NCBI GenBank assembly: GCA_002007365.1
Contig: LNZR01000074.1
Location: 1 to 40,187, forward strand
Direction: 5' to 3'
DNA from: Epulopiscium sp. Nele67-Bin005
GTDB lineage: Bacteria; Bacillota; Clostridia; Lachnospirales; Cellulosilyticaceae
Length of the DNA stretch: 40,187 nt
In this document: piece after piece, positions 15,888 to 23,851 of the stretch
Layout: each line of letters starts with the position of its first letter
Numbering within the stretch: the first letter of the stretch is position 1
Made by a program: the position numbers and the translations under genes
The notes under the pieces: generated by a model
What the model saw: only the letters and a program-made list of their open reading frames with translations
What the model was told of the DNA's origin: nothing
The model's database searches: none

Positions 15888-16785
15888 TATAAAAATCTCC
15901 TTTAATTTTGTTGTAGACATATCCTTCACGAAGACCGAAGTTGCTACTAATAATTTGTTTAGCTCCTACCAACTGTGCAATTTCATCAGCAATAATTATC
16001 CCTGGAATAGCTGTATGAATACGGTCAGGAGCAACTTTTAAAATTAAATCTATTCCTTCTTTTTTGTTATCACGAACAAAGTTTATCATTTCTGGAATAT
16101 ATTTATAATCGAGATGTTTTTCTTTGAGGTCATATTTTTTAAAGCACATTTTTTTGACTGTACGAACTGATCCACCCATTCCTAAAATCGTATTAATTTG
16201 CTTATTTTGGATAAAGTCGATTTCATCTAAATGTTCTTTAACATACTCACTTATAAGCTTTTGCTCCTTTTTGTTAGGCAAAATACTTTTTACAAATATT
16301 GAATAAAGTGATAATGAGCCGATTGAAATGCTTGTACAATTTTCGATTTTTCCATTGACATATTCTACAATTTCGGTACTTCCTCCACCTATATCTAATA
16401 ATAAACCATTGTCTAAATCATTAATTTTCGATGCACCATAAAATCCTAAAGTGGCCTCCATTTCACCTGAAATTAAATCAATATGAAAGCCAGTTTGTTT
16501 TTCAATTTCATGAACAACTTCTTTGCTGTTGATTACATTTCGTAAAGATGCTGTAGAAAATACAAATAAATGCTCGAGTTTAATAATTGAAAGTGTACTT
16601 TTAAATCCGTTTAAAACTTCACAAGCTTTTTCGATACCTTCCCAAGTTAAAAACCCATCTCTTCTATATCCTGCAAGACCAGCCGTTTCTTTAGCATTTA
16701 ATAATTTAATAAATTCATTATTTTCTAATTTATAAATAGATAATTTTATAGTATTTGAACCTATATCTATAACTGCAAAAGCCAT
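15877..16785 (-). CDS. ppx: exopolyphosphatase / Ppx-GppA family phosphatase
   Basis: 302 residues, the short two-domain form of the ASKHA-fold Ppx/GppA family. The N-terminal AVIDIGSNTIKLSIYKL is the phosphate-1 loop, GGGSTEIVEY (~133-142) the phosphate-2 loop, and MGGSVRT the adenosine-type motif. The family removes terminal phosphate from polyphosphate or from pppGpp; pairing with ppk1 favours polyphosphate. It lacks the C-terminal HD-type domain of the long enterobacterial enzymes. A 12-bp inverted repeat lies upstream in its promoter region. Confidence 0.9.
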   Translation of the reverse strand: MAFAVIDIGSNTIKLSIYKLENNEFIKLLNAKETAGLAGYRRDGFLTWEGIEKACEVLNGFKSTLSIIKLEHLFVFSTASLRNVINSKEVVHEIEKQTGFHIDLISGEMEATLGFYGASKINDLDNGLLLDIGGGSTEIVEYVNGKIENCTSISIGSLSLYSIFVKSILPNKKEQKLISEYVKEHLDEIDFIQNKQINTILGMGGSVRTVKKMCFKKYDLKEKHLDYKYIPEMINFVRDNKKEGIDLILKVAPDRIHTAIPGIIIADEIAQLVGAKQIISSNFGLREGYVYNKIKGDFYNER

Positions 16786-16822
16786 TTTTTCACGTCCTTT
16801 ATTCTTTTTCTTATTTTTGCCT

Positions 16823-16859
16823 AATTTACAAATATTATCACTAAAGTTATTTGTAAATT
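16823..16859. promoter_or_regulatory. 12-bp perfect inverted repeat upstream of ppx-ppk
   Basis: AATTTACAAATA (16823-16834) and TATTTGTAAATT (16848-16859) are exact reverse complements separated by 13 nt. There is no long T run on the minus side, so it fits a regulatory site or leader hairpin better than a terminator. It begins about 38 nt upstream of the ppx start. Confidence 0.5.
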
Positions 16860-16988
16860 TTTCCTATAAGTTATTGTACTGAAAATAATATTTAAATGTA
16901 CATATAAAATTTGATGTAGATGTTTAAATATTACTCATTATTTTACAACACATTTAGTGGATTTCCAACATTTTTTTATATATTATTT

Positions 16989-17837
16989 TTAATTTAACAA
17001 ACTGGTAAACATATTTAATAAATTGTTACCTTTGATATCGTTGATAATTTTATCATCTAATCGACTATCTGCAAATCCTTTGTCATATTTATTAATTTGT
17101 ACTAGAGGATAATCACTACCAAATAAAATTTTATGTTCAATGTTTAATTGTTTTGCTATTTGATAGATTGTGGCTTCGTATAAAAATAGGAGAGCAGCTG
17201 TATCATAATAAACATTTTCACAAAGTTTATGGATTTCTTTCATGCATTCAAAAAACAATAATCCACCTCCCATATGTGCCAAGATTATAGGTGTGTGTGT
17301 ATGATTTTTAATAAAAATTTCTAATTCTTGTAGGGTAGTTTTAGTTTTTCCAACATAATTATGACCAATATTTTCGTTGGTGTGCAATAAAATAGGGAGG
17401 TTAAACTTTGAACAACACTCGTTTAATTGGCTCGTGGAATGAATTTTGGTCAAATCGAAATTTTGACCTTCGGGAAATAATTCGCCAATTCCTACTAAAC
17501 CAGCGTTTGCACATCTTTCAATTTCTGTAGCCATGTGGGGGTCATTTGGTTGGATTACCATAAATCCTATCAATTTATCAGGATATTTTTGAATTTGTTC
17601 TATAGTATAATCATTTACATACTTACAAAGACTTGGGTCTTTAAATCCAAATCCAAACACTACTCCTTTATCAAAATTTGCATTATTAAGTTCATCAATG
17701 ATATCATTACCAGTTGCAAACTTGTTGATTTTGCTAGCACTTAGCCACTTAAAGTAAGTTTCATTTTCTAAGAATTTGGCGTTTGGATTGTTGATGATAT
17801 CGGGAGGGGTAATGTGCATATGGCAATCAATTTTCAT
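16989..17837 (-). CDS. amidohydrolase-2 family TIM-barrel hydrolase
   Basis: 282 residues. The metal-binding HxH is at the extreme N-terminus (DCHMHI, H6 and H8). Further conserved elements are LLHTNEN, LAHMGGG (the family's later metal or catalytic His) and FGSDYPL, whose Asp is the usual catalytic base. This is the ACMSD-like amidohydrolase-related group, which hydrolyses or decarboxylates small cyclic or carboxylated substrates; the substrate cannot be told. It lies downstream of sigH but behind a terminator, so it is probably expressed separately or by read-through. An AAAGGA Shine-Dalgarno precedes the ATG. Confidence 0.82.
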   Translation of the reverse strand: MKIDCHMHITPPDIINNPNAKFLENETYFKWLSASKINKFATGNDIIDELNNANFDKGVVFGFGFKDPSLCKYVNDYTIEQIQKYPDKLIGFMVIQPNDPHMATEIERCANAGLVGIGELFPEGQNFDLTKIHSTSQLNECCSKFNLPILLHTNENIGHNYVGKTKTTLQELEIFIKNHTHTPIILAHMGGGLLFFECMKEIHKLCENVYYDTAALLFLYEATIYQIAKQLNIEHKILFGSDYPLVQINKYDKGFADSRLDDKIINDIKGNNLLNMFTSLLN

Positions 17838-17858
17838 TTATTAGTTATCCTTTCTATA

Positions 17859-17902
17859 CAAAAAAATTTACTTATTTATTATAATAACAAACAAGTAAAT
17901 TT
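17859..17902 (-). terminator. terminator after sigH
   Basis: Perfect 10-bp stem AAATTTACTT (17864-17873) / AAGTAAATTT (17893-17902). On the minus strand the 3' arm runs into a T tract. A TATAAT within the loop could serve the amidohydrolase gene, but I see no matching -35. Confidence 0.8.
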
Positions 17903-17911
17903 TATGAAAAA

Positions 17912-18517
17912 TTATTTTTGTAGAGCTGTGTTGATTTTTCGTTTAATGCGTTGTAAAGCATTATCGATACTTTTTGGAGATTTATCCAAAATTATAGCAA
18001 TATCTTGGTAGGGTTGACCTTTTAGATGTAGAGTTAGAACTTCAAATTCAAAGTTACTAAGTACATTTTTGATTTTGTCATTTAAAATTTGAAGTTGCTC
18101 ATTGCTAATTACCAAATCTTCTGGGGTTGTATTTTCGGCCATCAAATCTAATAAAGTTAAATTTTCAGCTTCTTCAGTTGTGATAGGCTGATTAAGTGAA
18201 ATGCTAGTATTTAAAGGAATATGTTTTTTTCGATTAGCCATTGTAAATGCTGTGCTAATTTGCCTTTTGATGCAAATTTGAGCAAACTGCTTAAAGCTAA
18301 TTTGTTTTGAGGGTTTATAGTCACAAATTGCTTTAAATAATCCAATCATTCCTTCTTGTACCAAATCATCACGTTCAGAACCTATAAAGTATGATGTTCG
18401 TATCTTCTGGCGAACATATGTTTTGTATCTTCTAATTAATATATCTACTGCTTCTAAATTCTGTTTATTATATGTTTCAATTAGTTCTTCATCTGTTAAT
18501 TCTTCTAATTTCACCAT
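17912..18517 (-). CDS. sigH: RNA polymerase sigma factor, SigH (sigma-H/sigma-30) type
   Basis: 201 residues. Region 2 is clear (DDLVQEGMIGLFKAICDY for core binding and -10 recognition, then FAQICIKRQISTA), and region 4 ends with a helix-turn-helix (PYQDIAIILDKSPKSIDNALQRIKRKI). In Bacillus and Clostridia SigH drives post-exponential and early sporulation genes. Its place after rlmB in the cysS-mrnC-rlmB-sigH order is the classical location. The ATG follows an AAGGGGGA Shine-Dalgarno. Whether this organism sporulates cannot be read here. Confidence 0.9.
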   Translation of the reverse strand: MVKLEELTDEELIETYNKQNLEAVDILIRRYKTYVRQKIRTSYFIGSERDDLVQEGMIGLFKAICDYKPSKQISFKQFAQICIKRQISTAFTMANRKKHIPLNTSISLNQPITTEEAENLTLLDLMAENTTPEDLVISNEQLQILNDKIKNVLSNFEFEVLTLHLKGQPYQDIAIILDKSPKSIDNALQRIKRKINTALQK

Positions 18518-18553
18518 AATCCCCCTTAAATAACAATAAACGGTGAGATATAA

Positions 18554-19453
18554 TTAAAAATTTCTTTGACGCACAATTTCATAACACATAAGAGCTGTGG
18601 CTACTGATGCATTTAACGATGAAATTTTTCCATACATTGGAACACTTACTACAAAATCACATTTTCTTTTTACGTTATGAGAAACGCCACTTCCTTCACT
18701 ACCAATAACAATTCCAATTGGGCCTTTGAGATTTTCTTGATAAATAATTTCTCCAGTAGTATCAGCACAAGCAATCCAAACTCCTTTAGTTTTTAACTCT
18801 TCAATAGTTTGGGCAATGTTTGTTACTTTTGCAATTTTCATATATTCAATAGCACCTGCTGAAGATTTTGCAACAGTTGAAGTTAGACCAACGGCTCTTC
18901 TTTTTGGGATAATAATTCCGTGAGCTCCAGCATTATGAGCAGTTCTAATGATTGCCCCTAAGTTATGAGGGTCTTGAATATTATCTAAAATAACTAAAAA
19001 TGGATCTTCGTTTTTAGATTTTGCATCATTTAGCATAGCATCAATTGTAGAGTAGCTATGAGCTGAAACATATGCTACTACTCCTTGATGTTTTTCACCA
19101 TTAGCAAGTTCATCAAGCTTAGGTTTTTCAACATCTTGAGTGATAATACCTTTCTTTTTTGCGTCACCAATAATCTTTTTAATAGAACCTTCTGTTTCAC
19201 CTTTTTGTAAAAAGATTTTTTCAATTTCATGACCAGATTTTAATGCCTCAATTACTGCGTTACGTCCATATAAAATATGCTCTTTATTTTCAGAAGCTTC
19301 CTTTTTATTAGTATTATCAGCACCTTCTTTTGGTTTGTTGTAACGTGGTTTTTTAGAAAACTCTTTCTTATCACCTTTACCATAGTTTGGTCTATAATTA
19401 TTTTTCTTGCGTTCTTCTTTATGTTCTTGCGTTGCGTCTTGATTTTTTTCCAT
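18554..19453 (-). CDS. rlmB: 23S rRNA (guanosine-2251-2'-O)-methyltransferase RlmB (SpoU/TrmH family)
   Basis: 299 residues. Residues 1-55 are a low-complexity Lys/Asn/Glu-rich basic tail. It is followed by the substrate-binding domain starting LYGRNAVIEALKSG, then the SPOUT knot with NIQDPHNLGAIIRTAHNAGAHG, IVIGSEGSGV and the C-terminal SLNASVATALMCYE. The family 2'-O-methylates a ribosomal RNA guanosine with S-adenosylmethionine. The start overlaps the preceding flippase by 35 nt but has AAAGGGAG at good spacing. The long basic tail may aid RNA binding. Confidence 0.92.
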   Translation of the reverse strand: MEKNQDATQEHKEERKKNNYRPNYGKGDKKEFSKKPRYNKPKEGADNTNKKEASENKEHILYGRNAVIEALKSGHEIEKIFLQKGETEGSIKKIIGDAKKKGIITQDVEKPKLDELANGEKHQGVVAYVSAHSYSTIDAMLNDAKSKNEDPFLVILDNIQDPHNLGAIIRTAHNAGAHGIIIPKRRAVGLTSTVAKSSAGAIEYMKIAKVTNIAQTIEELKTKGVWIACADTTGEIIYQENLKGPIGIVIGSEGSGVSHNVKRKCDFVVSVPMYGKISSLNASVATALMCYEIVRQRNF

Positions 19454-20981
19454 TATTATTCTCCCTTTTGAGCTGGATTAAATTTTGTTGTAGCGTTTTA
19501 TCAAAGTAAATAATTAGCACTCCATATACTAATGCACCTACTCCGATTGAGATAATTGTTGATAAAGCTTGACTTGTAGTTAAGTTTATATATGTTAGAT
19601 GGGTTATAATTACCATAATTATAGATGTAAACAACGGTTTACTTATTAGGCTAAACCAAGCTAAATTAATTTTTGTATCTTTTTTGATATAGTAATAATT
19701 AAATATTATGATGATTGTATAACTAATTACCGAAGCTAGGGGAGCACCTAATATTTCTAAATTTGTACCTATAAATATGTAAGTTAATATAGTTTTTGCT
19801 ATACTAGCTATACATAATGCATAAACTGGTGTCCATATACTCCCTATTCCTTGTAAAATTCCACTTAAAACCTGACTTATCATCATTACGGGAATTGTTA
19901 GTGCTGATATTCTCAAAATATTCATGTTCATTAGATGGTCTTGATAAACAAATTCCATAATTGGTAAAGCAAGTGTTATCAGTCCGGCCATTGCAGGTAA
20001 AGCTATAATAAAAGTTAATTGGAGTGCTAAATTCAACTTTTGTTCAATTAATTTAGATTGTCTTGCCTCAATAGCGTGTGTAATCGTTGGGATTAGGTTC
20101 ATTACGATTGCTATTCCAAAAGTTGAAGGTAAGTTTACCAGTGTATTTGTTTTGGTAATCTGACCAAATAATATTGTAGCCTCTTCTAAACTTTTACCAT
20201 TGTTAACTAAGCATTGGGTTACCAAAATTGCATCAATTATAGAGATTATGGCAATCATAGCAGAGCCAATAGCTATAGGAATTGCAAATTTAAATATAGT
20301 TTTACTTGTGGCTATAAAATTTAAATTTGCTTTTATATTGGTAGGTTTAATTATATGTTTATTACCATAAATAATTAACCAAACTAAACCACACATTGCA
20401 CCAATTACTGAGCCAAAAGTTGCACCACCCGATGCAAGCCCAATGTTTGGGAGCAAAAAATATGCTAATGATAACCCTGCAATAACTCGAATTATATTTT
20501 CAATAAATTGAGAAATTGCAATCGGGGACATATTATTAAATGCTTGAAAATATCCTCTATATGCTCCCATTACACAAATGAAAACAGGGCATAGTGCTAT
20601 TGCAAACATACAATATTTAGCATCATCTTCCCAACCCAATAAATTTACTAAATAGGGGGTACTTACAAAAATAATTGTAGATAAAATAATTCCTACTATA
20701 AACATTAAGTTACGTGCATATTTGAATATAATATAAATTTCATCATATTTTTTAGCTGCTTGATATTGAGAAAGTATTTTTGCAAGACTTGATGGAATTC
20801 CAATTATAGCTAGAGATGTCATTAGTGAATATAGGGGGTAGGCATAGCCATAATAGCCAACTCCAACATCACCAACCATAAGCGTTAGAGGGATTTTAAA
20901 TACTCCACCTAACACTTTTGCAATGAGACCTCCAATAGCTAAAATTAAAGTTCCTTTTACAAATTGCGTTTGCTTAGTCAT
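19419..20981 (-). CDS. MOP-superfamily polysaccharide/lipid flippase (SpoVB/YtgP/MurJ-like)
   Basis: 520 residues with about 14 hydrophobic segments spread over the chain. The N-terminal FVKGTLILAIGGLIAKVLGGVFKIPL and the ICVMGAYRGYFQAFNNM segment are typical of the SpoVB/YtgP branch of the MviN/MATE superfamily. These proteins flip undecaprenyl-linked glycan precursors, including lipid II, across the membrane, so a role in wall or spore-cortex synthesis is likely. It overlaps mrnC by 8 nt and rlmB by 35 nt, so it is firmly within the operon. Its presence between mrnC and rlmB is not the arrangement I recall from most Clostridia. Which lipid it moves is uncertain. Confidence 0.85.
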   Translation of the reverse strand: MTKQTQFVKGTLILAIGGLIAKVLGGVFKIPLTLMVGDVGVGYYGYAYPLYSLMTSLAIIGIPSSLAKILSQYQAAKKYDEIYIIFKYARNLMFIVGIILSTIIFVSTPYLVNLLGWEDDAKYCMFAIALCPVFICVMGAYRGYFQAFNNMSPIAISQFIENIIRVIAGLSLAYFLLPNIGLASGGATFGSVIGAMCGLVWLIIYGNKHIIKPTNIKANLNFIATSKTIFKFAIPIAIGSAMIAIISIIDAILVTQCLVNNGKSLEEATILFGQITKTNTLVNLPSTFGIAIVMNLIPTITHAIEARQSKLIEQKLNLALQLTFIIALPAMAGLITLALPIMEFVYQDHLMNMNILRISALTIPVMMISQVLSGILQGIGSIWTPVYALCIASIAKTILTYIFIGTNLEILGAPLASVISYTIIIIFNYYYIKKDTKINLAWFSLISKPLFTSIIMVIITHLTYINLTTSQALSTIISIGVGALVYGVLIIYFDKTLQQNLIQLKRENNNGKKSRRNART

Positions 20982-21405
20982 TTTTTTGTTCCAAATGATT
21001 TATGCTAAAAACCATAAGTTCTTGCACCCGTTCTAATTGATTATCTAAATACAAAAACCCTATTAAAGCTTCTACACCTGTTGCACAACGATATGTCCGA
21101 ACATCAGAATTTTTAGGAGATGAAGCACTTTTGGCGTTACGGCCTCTTTTTAAAACACTAAGCTCATCTTCTGTTAATATACCCTCGATTGCATGATAAA
21201 CTTCGGCTTGCGCTTCTGCACATACAAAGCCTTTTGCCATTTTGTGAAGTTTATTTACAGATGTATTTCCTTTTTGCATAATGTGAGTTCTTACAAAAGT
21301 TTCATATATCGCATCACCAATATAAGCCAATGCTAAAGGGGAATATTCTCTAGCATTTATTGGGCTTGTGGGAATTAAACTCATCAAATCTTTAATATTT
21401 TGCAT
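20974..21405 (-). CDS. mrnC: Mini-ribonuclease III
   Basis: 143 residues, the usual length for this RNase III catalytic domain without a dsRNA-binding domain. The signature PLALAYIGDAIYETFVRTH includes the catalytic Asp, and CATGVEALIGFLYLD carries the second acidic cluster. The family matures the ends of 23S rRNA precursor in Firmicutes. It starts 11 nt after the cysS stop, the standard neighbour arrangement. Confidence 0.93.
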   Translation of the reverse strand: MQNIKDLMSLIPTSPINAREYSPLALAYIGDAIYETFVRTHIMQKGNTSVNKLHKMAKGFVCAEAQAEVYHAIEGILTEDELSVLKRGRNAKSASSPKNSDVRTYRCATGVEALIGFLYLDNQLERVQELMVFSINHLEQKND

Positions 21406-21416
21406 TTTTTAGCCTT

Positions 21417-22826
21417 TTATACACGTTTAAAGTGTACACCTTCCCTTGTATCTTTAATTTCAACACCTGAATTAAGTAAGAAATTTCTGATTTCATCAGC
21501 TTTAGCAAAGTCTTTAGCTTTTTTTGCAGCAGTTCTTTGTGAGATATAATCTAAAATTTCTTCATCAGAAAGTCCACCAATTTCTTTTTTTGGTTGCTCA
21601 TAGATTATCCCCAAAATTTCTGTTAAGTTTGTAAGTGTTGAATACAATTTTTCCAAGACATCTTTAGAAGTTTCTTTTTTGGTACAGATGTTAGAAAATT
21701 TTATAAGCTCAAAAATATAACTTAGTGCATCGGCAGTATTAAAATCATCTGACATAGCCTCAAAAAATGAATTATTTAATTTCTCAATTTCTTGTAATTG
21801 CGTTGCTGATTGAGAGTCTGAGCTTTCTTTACAATTGTCTAAAGCAAATTTTAGGCTATCAAGTCCATTTTTAATTCGCTCAAGTCCATTTTTTGCAGCT
21901 TCCATAGCTTCAGGAGTAAAATTAATTGGACTTCTGTAATGAGCAGACAACATAAAAACTCTTAAAACATCATATCCAAAGGCTTCTCCAACTTCTCTAG
22001 CTGTTTTGAAATTTCCAAGTGATTTCGACATTTTTTTATTATCAATATTAAGGAAACTATTGTGTATCCAGTAGTTTGCAAAAGGAACACCATTACACGC
22101 CTCACTTTGTGCAATTTCATTTTCATGATGAGGGAATACCAAATCTTCTCCTCCAGCATGAATATCAATTGTTTCACCTAAATAAACTTTGCTCATTGCT
22201 GAACATTCAATATGCCAGCCTGGACGACCATTACTCCAAGGGCTTTCCCAGTAAGGTTCACCATCTTTTTTTGGTTTCCACAATACGAAATCTAAAGGAC
22301 TTTGTTTTTGCTCAGCAACTTCAATTCTTGAGCCAATTTCAAGTTCTTCAAGCACCTTTTTAGAAAGCTTACCATAATCATTAAATTTTGGTGTATTAAA
22401 ATAAACCGTACCTTCAACTTCATAAGCAAACCCTTTATCTACAAGAGTTTTAATCATATCAATAATAGGTTCAATTTCCTCTGTTACCCTAGGGTGAAAT
22501 GATGCAGGTTTTACATTTAAATTTTTGGCATCAGTTAAAGTTTCTTGGATATAGTATTCTACAACTTCGGTAGTCGTTTTATTTTCTTCTTTAGCTCGAT
22601 TAATTATTTTATCATCAACATCAGTAAAATTTTGAACATAAGTTACATCATACCCTATTGCCTCAAAAAATCTTCTTACGGTATCAAATACGATATACGG
22701 TCTGGCATTTCCGATATGAATAAAATTATAAACCGTAGGTCCACAAACATACATCTTTATTTTGTTAGGTTCAATCGGTTTAAACACTTCTTTTTGTTTT
22801 GTCAATGTGTTATAAATTTTAATCAT
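21417..22826 (-). CDS. cysS: cysteinyl-tRNA synthetase
   Basis: Class I synthetase charging tRNA-Cys. Seen: GPTVYNFIHIGNARPY with the HIGH-type motif, FTDVDDKII, zinc-site HIECSAMS and HHENEIAQSEAC, and KKMSKSLGNF as the KMSKS loop. A helical tRNA-binding C-terminus follows. I prefer the ATG at 22826 (469 residues, starting MIKIYNTL) over a GTG six codons upstream. The family normally begins close to this point, and a hairpin places the strong AGGAGG at 22880-22875 at correct distance from this ATG. It has its own promoter within the end of ispF spacing and is the first gene of the cysS-mrnC-flippase-rlmB-sigH operon. Confidence 0.95.
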   Translation of the reverse strand: MIKIYNTLTKQKEVFKPIEPNKIKMYVCGPTVYNFIHIGNARPYIVFDTVRRFFEAIGYDVTYVQNFTDVDDKIINRAKEENKTTTEVVEYYIQETLTDAKNLNVKPASFHPRVTEEIEPIIDMIKTLVDKGFAYEVEGTVYFNTPKFNDYGKLSKKVLEELEIGSRIEVAEQKQSPLDFVLWKPKKDGEPYWESPWSNGRPGWHIECSAMSKVYLGETIDIHAGGEDLVFPHHENEIAQSEACNGVPFANYWIHNSFLNIDNKKMSKSLGNFKTAREVGEAFGYDVLRVFMLSAHYRSPINFTPEAMEAAKNGLERIKNGLDSLKFALDNCKESSDSQSATQLQEIEKLNNSFFEAMSDDFNTADALSYIFELIKFSNICTKKETSKDVLEKLYSTLTNLTEILGIIYEQPKKEIGGLSDEEILDYISQRTAAKKAKDFAKADEIRNFLLNSGVEIKDTREGVHFKRV

Positions 22827-22832
22827 CAAAGT

Positions 22833-22880
22833 TAGCAAGGACACCCGTTAGTTGAGTGAAATTATCCCTGCTATCCTCCT
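22833..22880 (-). promoter_or_regulatory. hairpin between Shine-Dalgarno and start codon of cysS
   Basis: On the minus strand AGGAGG (22880-22875) is followed after one base by TAGCAGGGA (22873-22865), which pairs with TCCTTGCTA (22841-22833): nine pairs, one G-U, plus two more possible. ACTTTG then leads to the ATG at 22826. Unfolded, the site lies about 48 nt from the ATG; folded, it is 7-8 nt away. A second 7-bp hairpin (TAAACTT/AAGTTTA, 22890-22909) lies just upstream. Confidence 0.65.
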
Positions 22881-22940
22881 TTCTAAATATAAACTTTTGG
22901 TTAAGTTTAGTAATATAATCTCTATTTTTGCTTAAGTTTT

Positions 22941-22969
22941 ATTATAGTATAAGTCAAATATTGTTGCAA
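22941..22969 (-). promoter_or_regulatory. sigma-A promoter of the cysS operon
   Basis: Minus strand TTGCAA (22969-22964), a 17-nt spacer and TATAAT (22946-22941). The transcript would begin about 110 nt before the cysS ATG, long enough for the two leader hairpins but short for a T-box. Confidence 0.75.
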
Positions 22970-22977
22970 TGGGGAAT

Positions 22978-23454
22978 TTATTGTTTGTTAATCAAAGTTA
23001 CTGCTTGGGTTGCAATTCCTTCTTCTTTTCCTGTAAAGCCTAGCCCCTCTTCTGTTGTAGCCTTTATGCTTATTTGAGAGATGTCTATTTTTAGCGTATT
23101 ACTTATATTTTTGCGCATTTCTTGTATATAAGGAGCAAGTTTAGGCTTTTGTGCAATTATAGTTGCGTCTATATTATTTATAGTAATATTTTTATCTTCT
23201 AGTAAAAGTTGAACGTGTTCTAATAATTTTATACTAGAAATATTTTTATAGTTTTCATCATTATCTGGAAAATGCTTGCCAATATCTCCAAAAGCACAAG
23301 CTCCCAACAATGCGTCTATGATTGCATGAACTAAAACATCTGCATCGGAATGACCCAACAACCCTTGATGGTGAGGGATTGTTACTCCTCCTAAAATTAA
23401 ATCTCTATTTGGTGCAAATTTATGCACATCGTATCCAGTCCCAATTCTTAACAT
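22978..23454 (-). CDS. ispF: 2-C-methyl-D-erythritol 2,4-cyclodiphosphate synthase
   Basis: 158 residues, normal family length. It cyclises CDP-ME 2-phosphate in the non-mevalonate isoprenoid pathway. The metal site GYDVHKF (Asp8, His10) and the loop [21 protein letters not shown] with GDIGKHFPD are intact. The C-terminal [17 protein letters not shown] is the trimer and substrate-binding signature. It stands alone upstream of the cysS promoter, with a TATAAT -10 at 23492-23487 and a GAGAGAG-type weak Shine-Dalgarno; I see no convincing -35. Confidence 0.95.
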   Translation of the reverse strand: MLRIGTGYDVHKFAPNRDLILGGVTIPHHQGLLGHSDADVLVHAIIDALLGACAFGDIGKHFPDNDENYKNISSIKLLEHVQLLLEDKNITINNIDATIIAQKPKLAPYIQEMRKNISNTLKIDISQISIKATTEEGLGFTGKEEGIATQAVTLINKQ

Positions 23455-23734
23455 TTTTCACGCTCTCTCTTTTCAAATCTAAATACATTATACCCATTAT
23501 TTTACTGTTTAAACACTTTGGAAAAAAATTTTTTTAATTTCTTTATAAAGTATACGGAAAAAGGTTTGATTTGTCTACAAAAATCTAGTTTTACTAAGAA
23601 GATTATACGTATGAAAAAAGTTGAGTAGAATATTAATTTTGTGGCTTGAAAAATTTGTTTAATATACTTAACTAATATAATCAGTAGTTTCTTCCTTAAT
23701 TAAGAGAGTCCATGTTAAATTAATTTTTAGCCAT

Positions 23735-23810
23735 AGGACAAATTTGTAACATAATCATGATTTTTGCAATTTAACTAATCTGAAATGAGATTTGGCTAGC
23801 AAAATTAAAT
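23735..23810 (+). repeat. dispersed intergenic repeat, copy C
   Basis: GGACAAATTTGTAACATAAT onward; 23743-23766 matches copy A at 22 of 24 positions and then diverges, with a GAAATGAGATTTGGC tail resembling the copy A tail. It lies in the 397-bp gap between ispF and nfnB. Otherwise that gap holds only the ispF -10 and the nfnB terminator. Confidence 0.65.
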
Positions 23811-23814
23811 TTTC

Positions 23815-23844
23815 AAAAAAAATAGAGTAGCCATTTGACTACTC
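23815..23844 (-). terminator. terminator after nfnB
   Basis: GAGTAG (23825-23830) and CTACTC (23839-23844) form the stem. Read on the minus strand, it ends in a run of eight T at 23822-23815. Confidence 0.85.
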
Positions 23845-23851
23845 CAAAGTA

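Noticed and set aside
15888-15929. Longer N-terminus for ppk1
   Set aside because: It would overlap ppx by 53 nt and has no Shine-Dalgarno, while the ATG at 15887 has a strong one and matches the family N-terminus.
22827-22844. GTG at 22844 as the cysS start
   Set aside because: It lies within the 3' half of the hairpin, about 30 nt from the Shine-Dalgarno, and adds residues not usual in the family.
22827-22940. T-box riboswitch upstream of cysS
   Set aside because: AACTAACGGGTG recalls a T-box sequence, but the leader is only about 110 nt, lacks a specifier stem and a terminator, and the full T-box consensus is not present.
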